A stretch of DNA of 64,000 nt from Sinotaia quadrata (Eukaryota; Mollusca; Gastropoda; Architaenioglossa; Viviparidae). Shown piece by piece: positions 10,953-23,171 of this stretch. Numbering within the stretch: the stretch's first letter is position 1; the number at the start of each line of letters is the position of its first letter. The position numbers were made by a program, and so were the translations under genes. The notes under the pieces are model-generated. The model was not told the DNA's origin. It saw only the letters and a list, made by a program, of their open reading frames with translations, and made no database searches. Location: NCBI GenBank assembly GCA_028829895.1, contig CM054178.1:22797701-22861700 (forward strand). Reading direction: 5' to 3'.

Positions 10953-12682
10953 TGTCACAGGAAATGAGGGACCGAAATTATATTTTATTTCATTTTAAAA
11001 AAAAAACCGCTAACAAAACTAATTGAAGTAATCCGAGTTTTGTTATTTTACATATGTAGCATGTAACTTCCAGTAACGGTCACCTAAGATCTCTTTAGTA
11101 GACAGACGTTCGTGACGCAGTGTGTGTTAATTATCATATTGAATATATATATTAGTTTATGAAGAATATGTATATTAAATAAATTGGGACAACTGCGCAA
11201 TACCGTCACATGTTGTTGACGAGTGAAATGGCCAGTGCGCATTAGAATTGACCACAGAAAAGCGTGCATCACGATTACCACTATATATCCAAGGCAAAAA
11301 TCATGTCACAGGACATAGCTTCTGGAAGTTTTGGAGACCTTCAGTAAGGCTATATAAGAGGCAAAATGAAGACTTTTACTCCCAATGTTGAAAACGTCGA
11401 TTCGTCTGAAGCCAGTCTAACTTCACGAATGAATTATCTCGTGTACAGAGATTTCATAAAGGAAAGCTGCAATAATCTCTTTCCATCCGTTTTCCATCCG
11501 TCTGATGCCATATATTGAGTAACGAGGCAAAATTACTCAGTATAATTGTTGGCAAAGTGGAAAGTTCGCTGTCAAGAAAAAACCCATGCATGCGACGCTG
11601 GTTGTATGCAGTTAACGACACGAGGGACCAACTTGTTCTTCCCCCTGTCTGAGTTCGTTTTGGCAGTCTATCCCGCAAATTGAGAGGCTAGCACCGAGAA
11701 AAATCTTACAGACAATCCAGATTTCTACACTCAATGTAATGCGACGACACATCCCACTGGACGACTCCATCTGATAATGCTAAACGTCGTTGAGGTGTCC
11801 GTTTCCACGACAAACAACGATAATTATCGAGGCTGACAACAGTCAGCTAAATTTCAGATTTCTCCCCCGTGATAATCTGAAAGTGGTGCCTAGATTCTGC
11901 AGAATCTTCACCTGTAATGCGACGCCTCAATTGCGCCGTGATCTTCACTTGAAGTGCCGCTTATAAGTGACGTGTGAGCTTACGTCATCTCCTTGGAACT
12001 CTGACATTAATAGTGAGTAATAATTAGCACGGCTAACGCGCACATACTAAATTCTAGGACTGAAGAAAATGAACACTATTATATCGTTTGCAAAATAAGA
12101 ACTTTCATGTTAAAAGTAATGCTTATTTATATGTGAACTATTGTTAAAGCGGCCCCATTTGCCGCATAAGAATTGTGTAATTAATCTTTATTTTATATTT
12201 TGAATTTCATCATTTTCATCTCCCCTTATTTCCCACAGAGTGTATGACATTGGAAAGTTGAATGAATGATTAATCACTGTGCGAAAGAGTAGTGCCCCTT
12301 TTAAATCGGGAAATAAATAACCTGATTTAAACATCTTTCAACTCTCTTGTTATTCATAGTTTTTGAGAGGGACGAAAGAATTTGTACTATTGTTTTGCAC
12401 CGTTCGTCTGTTCGTCCATTTATTCACATTTATGATACACACTCACAACACACACCGCCAATAAAACGTTCCTTGGCATGACATTAATAAAGTGGGCCCC
12501 ACCCAAACATCAATGGTGTATGTCATGTGTGTCTATGTAACAACTTGACGCGACGTAGTACTGGCATACGTCACCGGGCTTTTCTTGGAGGTGCACCGGA
12601 GCAGGCCAAAATTAGACTTCACCCCTTGCATCTCTAACTTCAGCTCGAGGTCGGCTTGTAACGAGCCGCCCGTTCTGTGACA
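10953..12682 (+). repeat. Left LTR
   Basis: 1730 bp, TG...CA ends with 8-bp inverted termini (TGTCACAG/CTGTGACA). A TATA box (tatataag) at 11351-11358 and AATAAA at 12460-12465 mark a likely U3 promoter and polyadenylation signal. Side-by-side reading with the right LTR showed no indel and no substitution in the parts compared. Antisense open frames inside (11084-11281, 11454-11678) are chance. Confidence 0.95.
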
Positions 12683-12684
12683 TC

Positions 12685-12702
12685 TGGTGACCCTGACGTG
12701 AT
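12685..12702 (+). promoter_or_regulatory. Primer-binding site, tRNA-Trp type
   Basis: TGGTGACCCTGACGTGAT starts two bases after the left LTR. It complements the 3' end of animal tRNA-Trp (CCA tail included) with about one mismatch, as judged from the known tRNA sequence. tRNA-Trp priming is characteristic of CsRn1-like Ty3/Gypsy elements. A degenerate second copy starts near 12729. Confidence 0.7.
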
Positions 12703-13192
12703 GTAACGAGCCTCCCGTTTTGTAACCATCTGGTGACCACTGACCGTGATCTGACAAGGTAAATTGTGTTGTTGTAAGAAAGTGTCATCTCTTTCCTGCT
12801 TTTCTGTCTCATCACCATTATGCATTGTTTATTGCATGTTAGGGCTTTGCTATTGAGACTTAGGTGAACTGGATTTTGATAAGACTTATTATTGTGTTGA
12901 AATAAGTTTTATTATCTTTACGCTATTATCGTTAACGCGTACCGACTCGTGTTTAGACGTACATAGATCGATATTTTGTACGCTACATTAGCAACTGTTG
13001 TTTTGCTAATTTTGCTAACTTTGCAAATTTGCGATTAGGATCTCTTTTATTCGTGTTTGTAAATAATCCTAATCACGTGGTGGCTGGTGTTCATACGCAC
13101 ACCATTGCACCACTTGTGACCTACAGAGGTCAAAATCCCGCGAATATTCTAAGTCACTTTATCCATACTCGTGATAACTAGAAATTTTAAAA

Positions 13193-13330
13193 ATGGCCGA
13201 GCTAGTAAACATAAAGAAAGAACTCATGGCTATGGGTAGAGAATTCGGGTATGAGAAAGCCGAGTTAAAGAAATACGTGGATGAGGAGATAACTAAATGG
13301 TATGTTGCGAAAGAAAAAGAGGCAAAATGA
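13193..13330 (+). pseudogene. Truncated gag start of the LTR element
   Basis: 45 codons from ATG (context aaaATGG), beginning MAELVNIKKELMAMG with GYEKAELKKYVDEE following. Short charged Gag starts of this style occur in mollusc Gypsy elements. The frame stops at TGA 13328-13330, right where sequence switches to LTR-derived DNA (from about 13317). The rest of Gag, with any zinc knuckle, is absent. Confidence 0.6.
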
Positions 13331-14641
13331 AGACTTTATTCTCAATGTTGAAAACGTCGATTCGTCTGAAGCCAGTCTAACTTCACGTATGAATTATCTC
13401 ATGTACAGAGATTTCATAAAGGAAAGCTGCAATAATCTCTTTCCATCCGTTTTCCATCCGTCTGATGCCATATATTGAGTAACGAGGCAAAATTACTCAG
13501 TATAATTGTTGGCAAAGTGGAAAGTTCGCTGTCAAAGAAAACCCGATGCATGCGACGCTGGTTGTATGCAGTTAACGACACGAGGGACCAACTTGTTCTT
13601 CCCCCTGTCTGAGTTCGTTTTGGCAGTCTATCCCGCAAATTGAGAGGCTAGCGCCGGAGATACATACCCGGATTTCTACACTCAATGTAATGCGACGACA
13701 CATCCCACTGGACGACTCTACCCGATAATGCTAAACGTCGTTGGGGGGTCCGTTTCCACGACAACCAACAAACAGCGACAATTATCGAGACTGACAACAG
13801 TCAGTTAAATTTCAGATTTCTCCCCAGTGATAATCTGAAAGTGGTGCCTAGATTCTGCAGAATCTTCACCTGTAATGCGACGCCTCCATTGCGTCGATCT
13901 TCACTTGAAGTGCCGCTTATAAGTGACGTGTGAGATTACGTCATCTCCTTGGAACTCTGACATTAATAGTGAGTAATCATTAGCACGGCTAACGCGCACA
14001 TACTTAAGTCTAGGACTCTTAAGAAAATGAACACTATTCTATCGTTTGCAAAATAAGAACTCTAATGTTAAAAGTAATGCTTATTTTACATGTCAACTAT
14101 TGTTAAAGCGGCCCCATTTGCCGCATAAGAATTGTGTAATTAATCTTTATTTTATATTTTGAATTTCATCATTTTCATCTCCCCTTATTTCCCAAAGAGT
14201 GTATGACATTGGAAAGTTGAATGAATGAATTAATCACTGTGCGAAAGAGTAGTGCCCCTTTTAAATCGGGAAATAAATAACCTGATTTAAACATCTTTCA
14301 ACTCTCTTGTTATTCATAGTTTTTGAGAGGGACGAAAGAATTTGTACTATTGTTTTGCACCGTTCGTCTGTTCGTCCATTTATTCACATTTATGATACAC
14401 ATTCACAACACACACCGCCAATAAAACGTTCCTTGGCATGACACTAATAAACTGGGCCCCACCCAAACATCAATGGAGTATGTCATGTGTGTCTATGTAA
14501 CAACTTGACGCGACGTAATACTGGCATACGTCACGGGCTTTTCTTGGAGGTGCACCGGAGCAGGCCAAAAATAGACTTCACCCCTTGCATCTCTAACTTC
14601 AGCTCGGGTCGGCTTGTAATGAGCCCTCCCGTTTTGTGACA
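13317..14641 (+). repeat. Third, internal LTR fragment (diverged copy)
   Basis: Matches LTR positions 11356-12682 (1325 versus 1327 bp), starting just past the TATA core and running to the LTR end gtgaca, then nine bases of leader (tctggtgac, 14642-14650). It differs from the two outer LTRs by many scattered substitutions and small indels, so it comes from another copy. At 14651-14695 a further 45-bp LTR piece (matching 11179-11223) follows before the RT sequence. Confidence 0.9.
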
Positions 14642-14695
14642 TCTGGTGACATAAATTGGGACAACTGCGCAATACCGTCACATGTTGTTGACGAG

Positions 14696-15373
14696 TTTCT
14701 TGGCCATATCATAAGTGACGGACAAATAGGCCCTAATCTAGACTTAACTGCAGCCATTCGTGACATGACCTTACCGACTACAAAGAAACAGGTCAGGGCA
14801 GTTTTGGGGCTAGTGGGGTACTACCGAAAATTTGTCCCAAACTTCAGTACGCTTCTTAAACCACTGACGGACTTAACTGGAAACAAACAACCCACGAAAA
14901 TACGATGGACGGCAGAGTGTAGCACCGCCCTCGAAAAAGTGAAGGACATCTTGACCAGTAAACCCGTCCTACAGTTACCAGACTTTGACAAGAGATTTAT
15001 TGTCAGGACCGACGCATCAGATGAAGGCCTCGGTGCCATACTTCTCCAAGAGACAGATGACGAATACCTACCGGTAGCATACGCGTCTAAGAAACTGTTA
15101 GATCGTGAGACACGGTATTCTACGATTGAAAAAGAGTGCTTAGCAATCGTATGGGCACTCAAGAAATTTAGTGCTTATCTGTACTCTAAACCATTCATCC
15201 TGCAGTGCGATCATAAGCCGCTGACATATCTGCGCACTAGCATGTATGATAACGCTAGGCTAACTAGATGGACACTCCTGCTACAGGAGTATAGCTTCGT
15301 TGTCGAACACATCGCGGGCAGAGAAAATTCGGGTGCCGATGCATTATCCCGGCATGCCATAACCGCGATATAA
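14696..15373 (+). pseudogene. Ty3/Gypsy reverse transcriptase (C-terminal part) plus RNase H
   Basis: 225 residues starting FLGHIISDGQIGP, which is the end of the RT core, then the thumb (VRAVLGLVGYYRKFVPNFS) and a complete RNase H. RNase H acidic residues are seen in VRTDAS, IEKEC, CDHKPL and GADALS. The RT palm with the catalytic aspartate pair is missing because the frame begins at a fusion with LTR sequence. The frame ends at TAA 15371-15373 just after ADALSR, with no integrase before the polypurine tract. It cannot support reverse transcription in cis. Confidence 0.93.
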
Positions 15374-15492
15374 ACAAGAAAGAGGATAGTCTCTCCACAG
15401 ATGCGCATATAATTCCTGTGGGGACTATCGTCTGAAATAAAATTTTTTGTTGTTCCTATTTGATTTCCACTCTGTGAGCTCCAATCAATTTT

Positions 15493-15502
15493 AAGAAGGG
15501 GG
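15493..15502 (+). promoter_or_regulatory. Polypurine tract of the LTR element
   Basis: aagaaggggg ends one base before the right LTR and would prime plus-strand DNA. Confidence 0.85.
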
Positions 15503-15503
15503 T

Positions 15504-17233
15504 TGTCACAGGAAATGAGGGACCGAAATTATATTTTATTTCATTTTAAAAAAAAAACCGCTAACAAAACTAATTGAAGTAATCCGAGTTTTGTTATTTT
15601 ACATATGTAGCATGTAACTTCCAGTAACGGTCACCTAAGATCTCTTTAGTAGACAGACGTTCGTGACGCAGTGTGTGTTAATTATCATATTGAATATATA
15701 TATTAGTTTATGAAGAATATGTATATTAAATAAATTGGGACAACTGCGCAATACCGTCACATGTTGTTGACGAGTGAAATGGCCAGTGCGCATTAGAATT
15801 GACCACAGAAAAGCGTGCATCACGATTACCACTATATATCCAAGGCAAAAATCATGTCACAGGACATAGCTTCTGGAAGTTTTGGAGACCTTCAGTAAGG
15901 CTATATAAGAGGCAAAATGAAGACTTTTACTCCCAATGTTGAAAACGTCGATTCGTCTGAAGCCAGTCTAACTTCACGAATGAATTATCTCGTGTACAGA
16001 GATTTCATAAAGGAAAGCTGCAATAATCTCTTTCCATCCGTTTTCCATCCGTCTGATGCCATATATTGAGTAACGAGGCAAAATTACTCAGTATAATTGT
16101 TGGCAAAGTGGAAAGTTCGCTGTCAAGAAAAAACCCATGCATGCGACGCTGGTTGTATGCAGTTAACGACACGAGGGACCAACTTGTTCTTCCCCCTGTC
16201 TGAGTTCGTTTTGGCAGTCTATCCCGCAAATTGAGAGGCTAGCACCGAGAAAAATCTTACAGACAATCCAGATTTCTACACTCAATGTAATGCGACGACA
16301 CATCCCACTGGACGACTCCATCTGATAATGCTAAACGTCGTTGAGGTGTCCGTTTCCACGACAAACAACGATAATTATCGAGGCTGACAACAGTCAGCTA
16401 AATTTCAGATTTCTCCCCCGTGATAATCTGAAAGTGGTGCCTAGATTCTGCAGAATCTTCACCTGTAATGCGACGCCTCAATTGCGCCGTGATCTTCACT
16501 TGAAGTGCCGCTTATAAGTGACGTGTGAGCTTACGTCATCTCCTTGGAACTCTGACATTAATAGTGAGTAATAATTAGCACGGCTAACGCGCACATACTA
16601 AATTCTAGGACTGAAGAAAATGAACACTATTATATCGTTTGCAAAATAAGAACTTTCATGTTAAAAGTAATGCTTATTTATATGTGAACTATTGTTAAAG
16701 CGGCCCCATTTGCCGCATAAGAATTGTGTAATTAATCTTTATTTTATATTTTGAATTTCATCATTTTCATCTCCCCTTATTTCCCACAGAGTGTATGACA
16801 TTGGAAAGTTGAATGAATGATTAATCACTGTGCGAAAGAGTAGTGCCCCTTTTAAATCGGGAAATAAATAACCTGATTTAAACATCTTTCAACTCTCTTG
16901 TTATTCATAGTTTTTGAGAGGGACGAAAGAATTTGTACTATTGTTTTGCACCGTTCGTCTGTTCGTCCATTTATTCACATTTATGATACACACTCACAAC
17001 ACACACCGCCAATAAAACGTTCCTTGGCATGACATTAATAAAGTGGGCCCCACCCAAACATCAATGGTGTATGTCATGTGTGTCTATGTAACAACTTGAC
17101 GCGACGTAGTACTGGCATACGTCACCGGGCTTTTCTTGGAGGTGCACCGGAGCAGGCCAAAATTAGACTTCACCCCTTGCATCTCTAACTTCAGCTCGAG
17201 GTCGGCTTGTAACGAGCCGCCCGTTCTGTGACA
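15504..17233 (+). repeat. Right LTR
   Basis: Same length and ends as the left LTR at a constant offset of 4551 bp, followed by the target duplicate gtttg at 17234-17238. The apparent identity to the left LTR indicates a recent insertion. Confidence 0.95.
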
Positions 17234-17238
17234 GTTTG

Positions 17239-17776
17239 TAAGAGAGAAACGAGTTATAGAGATGAAATATTGAAATATGCCTGAAATTTAGTGCTGCCTT
17301 AGTTTGACTTTTTCAGAGAAAAGTGTACATTTTTATTTTGCTTCAAGCTACATTGATTACTTACTCTACCTGATCACAATGGTGTGCGCATCCAGTGTAA
17401 TCATCGAACTTAATAATAATATGTTGCTGTAAGTTAATTCCTGTGAATTCTGTTTAAGAGCCAATACAGCGAAGTGGTGTCCTGAGTTTGGTCTCGAGAA
17501 TTCACGAAGATTATTTTGAACACTATTGTGGTGTGCTGAGTAGCATACAGAAAAATTCATGAACATTCCCCCTGATGTGCTTGATAGCGCAAAGGAAATT
17601 CAGGACGATTCTCTACACAGACCGTGCTGGTCACGTGGTCAATCAGGCTAAATATCTCACGAATTATTACAAATTTACCTATAGGTCGGCCAAAATTGTA
17701 TAATATTGCCAGCGATCGTCAGGACCACACGCAAGAGACGAGCTAATGGTTAGATTTGAAACGCGAGACCTAAACT
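17239..17776. other. Unique intron sequence right of the LTR element
   Basis: Nothing recognised. Confidence 0.55.
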
Positions 17777-18050
17777 CAGGCCCACTCTACCGAGTGTTTT
17801 GGAGCCCTGAAAACCTAAAGTCAGGCCCACTCTACCGAGTGTTTTGGAGCCCTGAAAATCTAAAGTCAGGCCCACTCTACCGAGTGTTTTGGAGCCCTGA
17901 AAATCTAAAGTCAGGCCCACTCTACCGAGTGTTTTGGAGCCCTAAAAATCTAAAGTCAGGCCCACTCTACCTACTGAGTGTTTTGGAGCCCTGAAAATCT
18001 AAAGTCAGGCCCACTCTACCGAGTGTTTTGGAGCCCTAAAAATCTAAAGA
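17777..18050. repeat. 45-bp tandem repeat, ~6 copies
   Basis: Unit caggcccactctaccgagtg plus ttttggagccctgaaaatctaaagt; one copy has a 4-bp insert. The unit is 15 codons, so a frame stays open without being a gene. Confidence 0.96.
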
Positions 18051-19200
18051 TTAATGGAATGTTAAGAGGACACTCCTTGTACATTCGCAGTATGTGCATA
18101 TGTGTGTTTGTGTGTGCATGCATGTGTGCGTGTGCGTGTGCGCGCGCGCGTGCATGTGTGTGAGTTTAAATCAATGAAGTTCTCTGCAACTTGAATTTTC
18201 GATACCTCCAATCGTCTCCCTCCACTTCAAGGTCGACTTAAAGCTGTTTGACAATAACAAAGTAATCTCTCTCTCTCCCTCTCTCTCTTCCTCTCTCTTT
18301 ATTTCTCTCAGCACTTCGTTTCGTCATCTTTCTAATGAAATATTATTCTAGTGACATATTCGTCATACACTATGATATATATTTAATATTTTAAATTTAA
18401 TTAACTGTGACAGAAATCTTCATTTCATAGCAATCTGAGAGACAAGTTAAGCTGTAACACGAAAGGCAATGCTGGCAATATCTGAGACAAATTTACACAC
18501 ATATTGCACAAATGTATTCACATCACATCATATTTTTATTCGTTAGCAAGCTCTCATTACACCGACGAATAATTATTTTACAGAAATGTCTTCAGCTCTG
18601 AGTTTCGCATTTGTATTCGTTTCGTCAACAAGCGGTAGACATGGATCTTTTGCACGAACTTAGAAAAAAGAATGGACATTTGCTCTTTAACTAGATATTG
18701 TGGTCTTGTGTAACCTTAAGTTGCCGTCGCCCATAACCAGAAGCCACTGGCATTTTCTGCACGCTCGCTACAGACGTGTTTTGTTGTTGTTTTTTCTAAT
18801 GACAGTCGTGGGCGACAGAGAGTTCAAAATACTAATATATTAATGCTATTTCTGTCTCAGCAGATATTACATATAGTTAATTTTAACATGGAGTCAGTGT
18901 AGGAAATATTAACTCAAAGAAAGAAAACTACCTATCTATGTAACTGCAACAGTGCCTGTCAAGAATGGCGTCTTGACCTTCCCTGTTGAAAGCTGAATGC
19001 TTTTATTTTTACTTTATGAACTTTCAGAGTCATGATACGAATTAACTAACTCCACAGCCATGCAGTGGGTATAATAAGTGTGTTACTGTTTCATCTAACA
19101 CTATTCGTGAGACTGCTTGTCATGTTTTAATTTATAAATAAAATTTCTTATATTGTCGATGATGTCATACAAGCGTATGTGTTCGCGCATGCTGCAATGA
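18051..19200. other. Intron sequence with GT/GC and CT tracts
   Basis: Low complexity at 18095-18165 and 18267-18310. The rest is unique and AT-rich with no gene. Confidence 0.6.
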
Positions 19201-19201
19201 A

Positions 19202-19268
<67 letters not shown>

Positions 19269-19345
19269 ACACTCACTCACACTCACACATACACACACAC
19301 ACACACACACTCACTCACACAGTCACTCTCACACACACTCACTCA

Positions 19346-19385
<40 letters not shown>

Positions 19386-19386
19386 C
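19202..19386. repeat. (CA)n microsatellite, ~180 bp
   Basis: Interrupted by cact and catac steps. Open frames through it are Thr/His repeats. Confidence 0.97.
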
Positions 19387-19654
19387 GTGCTTGTAGTGTC
19401 GTCGGAATCTATTACGAAAAGGTTCATACGCTTGTATCTGATTGGTTCACGCGGTTCGGTTTTATGGCAAGTATGTCGTCCGAAGTCACCGAAATGATTG
19501 CCCGATTTGCAGCAGTCTTTTTGCAACATTCACTTTTTTCTTTAATAATAAGAAAGGCATTCATTTTATATATCTTGCCATTTCAATAGTAATAAATAAG
19601 TTTTCATATGATGATTATCTTTAATCATACTCGTGACTGAAAAAGAATAAATCA

Positions 19655-19830
19655 ACGCTGCCACATATCTCTATTATATACACTGCCACATATCTCTATG
19701 GACACTGCCACATATCTCTATGGACACTGCCACATATCTCTATGGACACTGCCACATATCTCTATGGACACTGCCACATATCTCTATGGACACTGCCACA
19801 TATCTCTATGGACACTGCCTCATATCTGTT
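19655..19830. repeat. 22-bp tandem repeat, ~8 copies
   Basis: Unit cactgccacatatctctatg plus ga. Confidence 0.96.
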
Positions 19831-21111
19831 TCTGTCTTCTCTTACATTTGATACATTACTGACACTCATTTTTTTCTCTCGATGATAAGACTGTTCGTCG
19901 CCATTTCTTGAGATAATTACATTTTGCTTATGGCGCTTAACCAATTATTTGCAGAATATACATTTATCGCAAAATGAAGAACTAAATATGAGAAACGACA
20001 GCGCCTTTCAAAATTTTCTTAATTATGCTCTACAAAGTCCAGAATTGACATGTAAGGCCATGAGTAATGGAATTTTTCTCTGAGTTGCCATCATTCGGCT
20101 TAGAACTATTGATGAGGTCAACACTAAGGAGGGATATATACTATTTCCATTTGACCTAGTTTTCTCTTTCGGTCGGCCTACACTCCTGCACTGAATGTCA
20201 ACGGTTATGAAATTAAATCAAGGACCAGTTGAGACCGCAGAGGGCACATTCAGGGTCGGTCTTGTCCCATGAGGTGGATGCTGTCCCTTGGAGAACCTCA
20301 CTATATTTCGAGCAGAATGTTTATCTCTATTTCATTTGTACTTTCAGTTAATGTTTGGTGTTTTAGAATGCAAGTGAGAGTACGTTGCAAAGGGACCACA
20401 ATGGCGCCGGTTATTTTGGAACACTCTGTAAATGAAACTGCTTTAATTTCATAAAGACTGTGCTTTCTGTGATTTGGTACTAGTATGAAAATGGTGTGTG
20501 CACAACATTCTAAACATGTTACTTATGCCGAAGAAAGGTTTCGTCTTCTTTTTGAAATAAACAGCATGGCGCCTATAAAAAAAAAATGGTAAGATAACAA
20601 TCATAGAAAGGGTATTCACTTTCGGCTAATTCTCTAAGGGGTTCTCTAAACAATCCCGACTATGGGACACTACTCTCAACGTTTCTGACGTGCTCTTGTG
20701 TTCTTCTCATGGGCCAGCACTCTTCCATGTGACAATGTATTTTTCTTTTTTAGAAAACATTTAATTGATATAAATATATTCTTTCAAAAATGTAATTAAA
20801 GTACTAAACAGTAATACTTTTTTAGCTGTGCAATGCCTAGTCACACACCGACCACGTGACTATTTCCAGTTTGGACCTGCATTCGTCTTTGCTTGGTCTC
20901 CTATCCTGTCACAATCGTGCTGTTTCTACCGTTTGTGAGTATCAGCTGAGTAACTAAAAAGAGTATTCTAATGAGCAGTGTTGTTCTTCACTTCGGGCTG
21001 TTATATCTCGACTGGGGCGCACAATAAATTAACTTCATAAAAAATCCTTATGCTCTAGTTTTACGGCACGGAGTAGCACTACCTCACCAGATCCTATTTT
21101 ACTCAGATACG
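19831..21111. other. Unique intron sequence
   Basis: No gene, RNA or repeat recognised. Confidence 0.55.
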
Positions 21112-21602
21112 TGTGATCCATTTGAGTGCTCTGAGGGGTCAAGAGAAGACGTGTTGTGTGATCCATTTGAGTGCTCTGAGGGGTCAAGAGAAGACGTGTT
21201 GTGTGATCCATTTGAGTGCTCTGAGGGGTCAAGAGAAGACGTGTTGTGTGATCCATTTGAGTGCTCTGAGGGGTCAAGAGAAGACGTGTTGTGTGATCCA
21301 TTTGAGTGCTCTGAGGGGTCAAGAGAAGATGTGTTGTGTGATCCATTTGAGTGCTCTGAAGGGTCAAGAGATGTGTTGTGTGATCCATTTGAGTGCTCTG
21401 AGGGGTCAAGAGAAGACGTGTTGTGTGATCCATTTGAGTGCTCTGAGGGGTCAAGAGAAGATGTGTTGTGTGATCCATTTGAGTGCTCTGAGGGGTCAAG
21501 AGAAGACGTGTTGTGTGATCCATTTGAGTGCTCTGAGGGGTCAAGAGAAGATGTGTTGTGTGATCCATTTGAGTGCTCTGAGGGGTCAAGAGAAGATGTG
21601 TT
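21112..21602. repeat. 45-bp tandem repeat, 11 copies
   Basis: Unit gtgatccatttgagtgctct plus gaggggtcaagagaagacgtgttgt; one unit is 39 bp (deletion of six bases). Only a c/t change separates most copies. Both lengths are multiples of three, so four frames over two strands remain open for about 160 codons. No splice context or start favours coding. Confidence 0.97.
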
Positions 21603-21640
21603 GCGCCTAGAAAACAGAAAGAAATAGTGCAATCATTTTT

Positions 21641-21770
21641 AATGTTCCCATAGGTATAATCATTATCTTTTTAATGTTCCCATAGGTATAATCATTATCT
21701 TTTTAATGTTCCCATAGGTATAATCATTATCTTTTTAATGTTCCCATAGGTATAATCATTATCTTTTTAA
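21641..21770. repeat. 32-bp tandem repeat, 4 copies
   Basis: Unit aatgttcccataggtataat plus cattatcttttt. Confidence 0.97.
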
Positions 21771-21884
21771 TAAAAGGCACTCTCCTCTGCGTAAGTTTTT
21801 ATCCCCATATGTATAATTTTCTATGTTTATAAATGTTATGAAACAGATACATCACCAGTTCAGTTTGGTGATAGGAGTTCTGGT

Positions 21885-22295
21885 AGCATGATAGCACTAC
21901 TAGTGAGGTGATAGCAGTGCTAATGATGTGGTAGAAATACTAGTAAGGTGATAGCAGTGCTAATTATGTGTAGCAGTGCTACTGAGATGATAGCCTTACT
22001 AATAATGTGGTAGTAGTGGTAGTGAGGCGACACAGCAGTACTAGTGAGGTGAAAGCAGTGTTAATTATGTGATAGGAGCGTTATTGAAGTGATAGCATTG
22101 TTAATTATGTGGTGGCAGCGCTAGTAAAGTAATGGCAGTGCTAATTATTTGGTAGTAGTGTTAGTGAGGCGATAGCAGTACTAGTGAGATGATAGCAGTG
22201 CTAATTGTGTGGTAGCCGAGCTAGTGAGGTGATTGCAGTGGTAGCAGTACTAGTGATGTGACGGCATTGAGGTGATGCTATTGAGTTGATAGCAG
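21885..22295. repeat. Degenerate ~21-bp repeat
   Basis: gtgatagcagtgctaatgag variants in loose tandem order. Confidence 0.85.
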
Positions 22296-23129
22296 TGCAA
22301 ATGAGATCGCAGTAGTGGTGGTGGGCGGGGTATATCTGTGGGACTTTTAGCAAAGTATTTAAATGTTTACATCCGACAATAATCAATGACTATGCTTTCT
22401 TAAAAAAGATGGATGCTCGTTTGGCTGAATCCCATCTGACAGATAATTGATATTGTCTTTCTTCTATATAATTAACATTAACATTAAAAGTCTGCAAAAT
22501 TCAACAATGGATTTAAAAACGGCGAAAGAAACCACCTATTGGTTAAATAATCGTGTGTCTATTATTCATTTGTACTATGTGGACAATATTATTGATAGGC
22601 GAAGTAAGGTAAATATGTTATCGTTGTGGAATGCAGTCTTGAGCACTTTGAAACAGAAATTTAAAAGAAAAATGGTTTGTCGGAATAGATTTTTGCATTT
22701 ATCTGGCTCAGGACTCTATGACGTAAATTTCTTGCCCAAATTAGGTGTGCCCCGCTGACAGCGGTGGTGGTGGTAGGGGGGGGGCAAGTCGTGTAGACGC
22801 CTCCAAGGGATATAACTCTCCCTGTTTTGTTCAACAAACGCGTTCGCTGCTATTTAAGAGAGGCAGGGACATTTCTCCCTAATCGATAGCAAGGATCTAT
22901 TAAGAGCATTCATCAGTAAGAACGTTTGCGTGTTTATGTAGTGTGTGTGTGTGTGTATGTGTGTATTTGTATAATGTGTTTATACATTTCAGTGTAAGTC
23001 CGTGTGTATGCATGTGGTATGTGATTGTGGGTTCTAAAAAGCCTCTGTGTGTGAAAGAGAATGCTTATACTTAACCGTGTTAGTTTGCTTGTGCGCATGT
23101 GTAAGTGATTTTGTGGGCGTGTGTGTGTG

Positions 23130-23171
<42 letters not shown>

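Larger units (their letters stand above)
10953..17233 (+). mobile_element. Ty3/Gypsy LTR retrotransposon, complete ends, internally defective
   Basis: Two direct repeats of identical length (1730 bp; 10953-12682 and 15504-17233) begin TGTCACAG and end CTGTGACA. They are flanked by the 5-bp duplication gtttg (10948-10952 and 17234-17238). A primer-binding site follows the left LTR and a polypurine tract precedes the right LTR. The internal part is only 2821 bp and holds a truncated gag start, a foreign LTR fragment and an RT-thumb/RNase H reading frame; protease, RT palm and integrase are missing. The tRNA-Trp-type primer site suggests the CsRn1 clade. It sits in the candidate first intron in the same orientation as the host gene. 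It must have been mobilised by proteins from other copies. Confidence 0.95.

Noticed and set aside
11084..11678. Antisense open frames, repeated at 15635-16229
   Set aside because: They lie inside LTRs and recur only because the LTRs are duplicated; no homology.
19179..19589. His/Thr-rich open frame
   Set aside because: Translation of a (CA)n microsatellite.
21035..21632. Long open frames on both strands (158-184 codons)
   Set aside because: All are produced by one 45-bp tandem repeat whose length is a multiple of three; no splice or start context.
22447..22758. 103-codon frame
   Set aside because: Intron-like composition, no family motif and no splice context.
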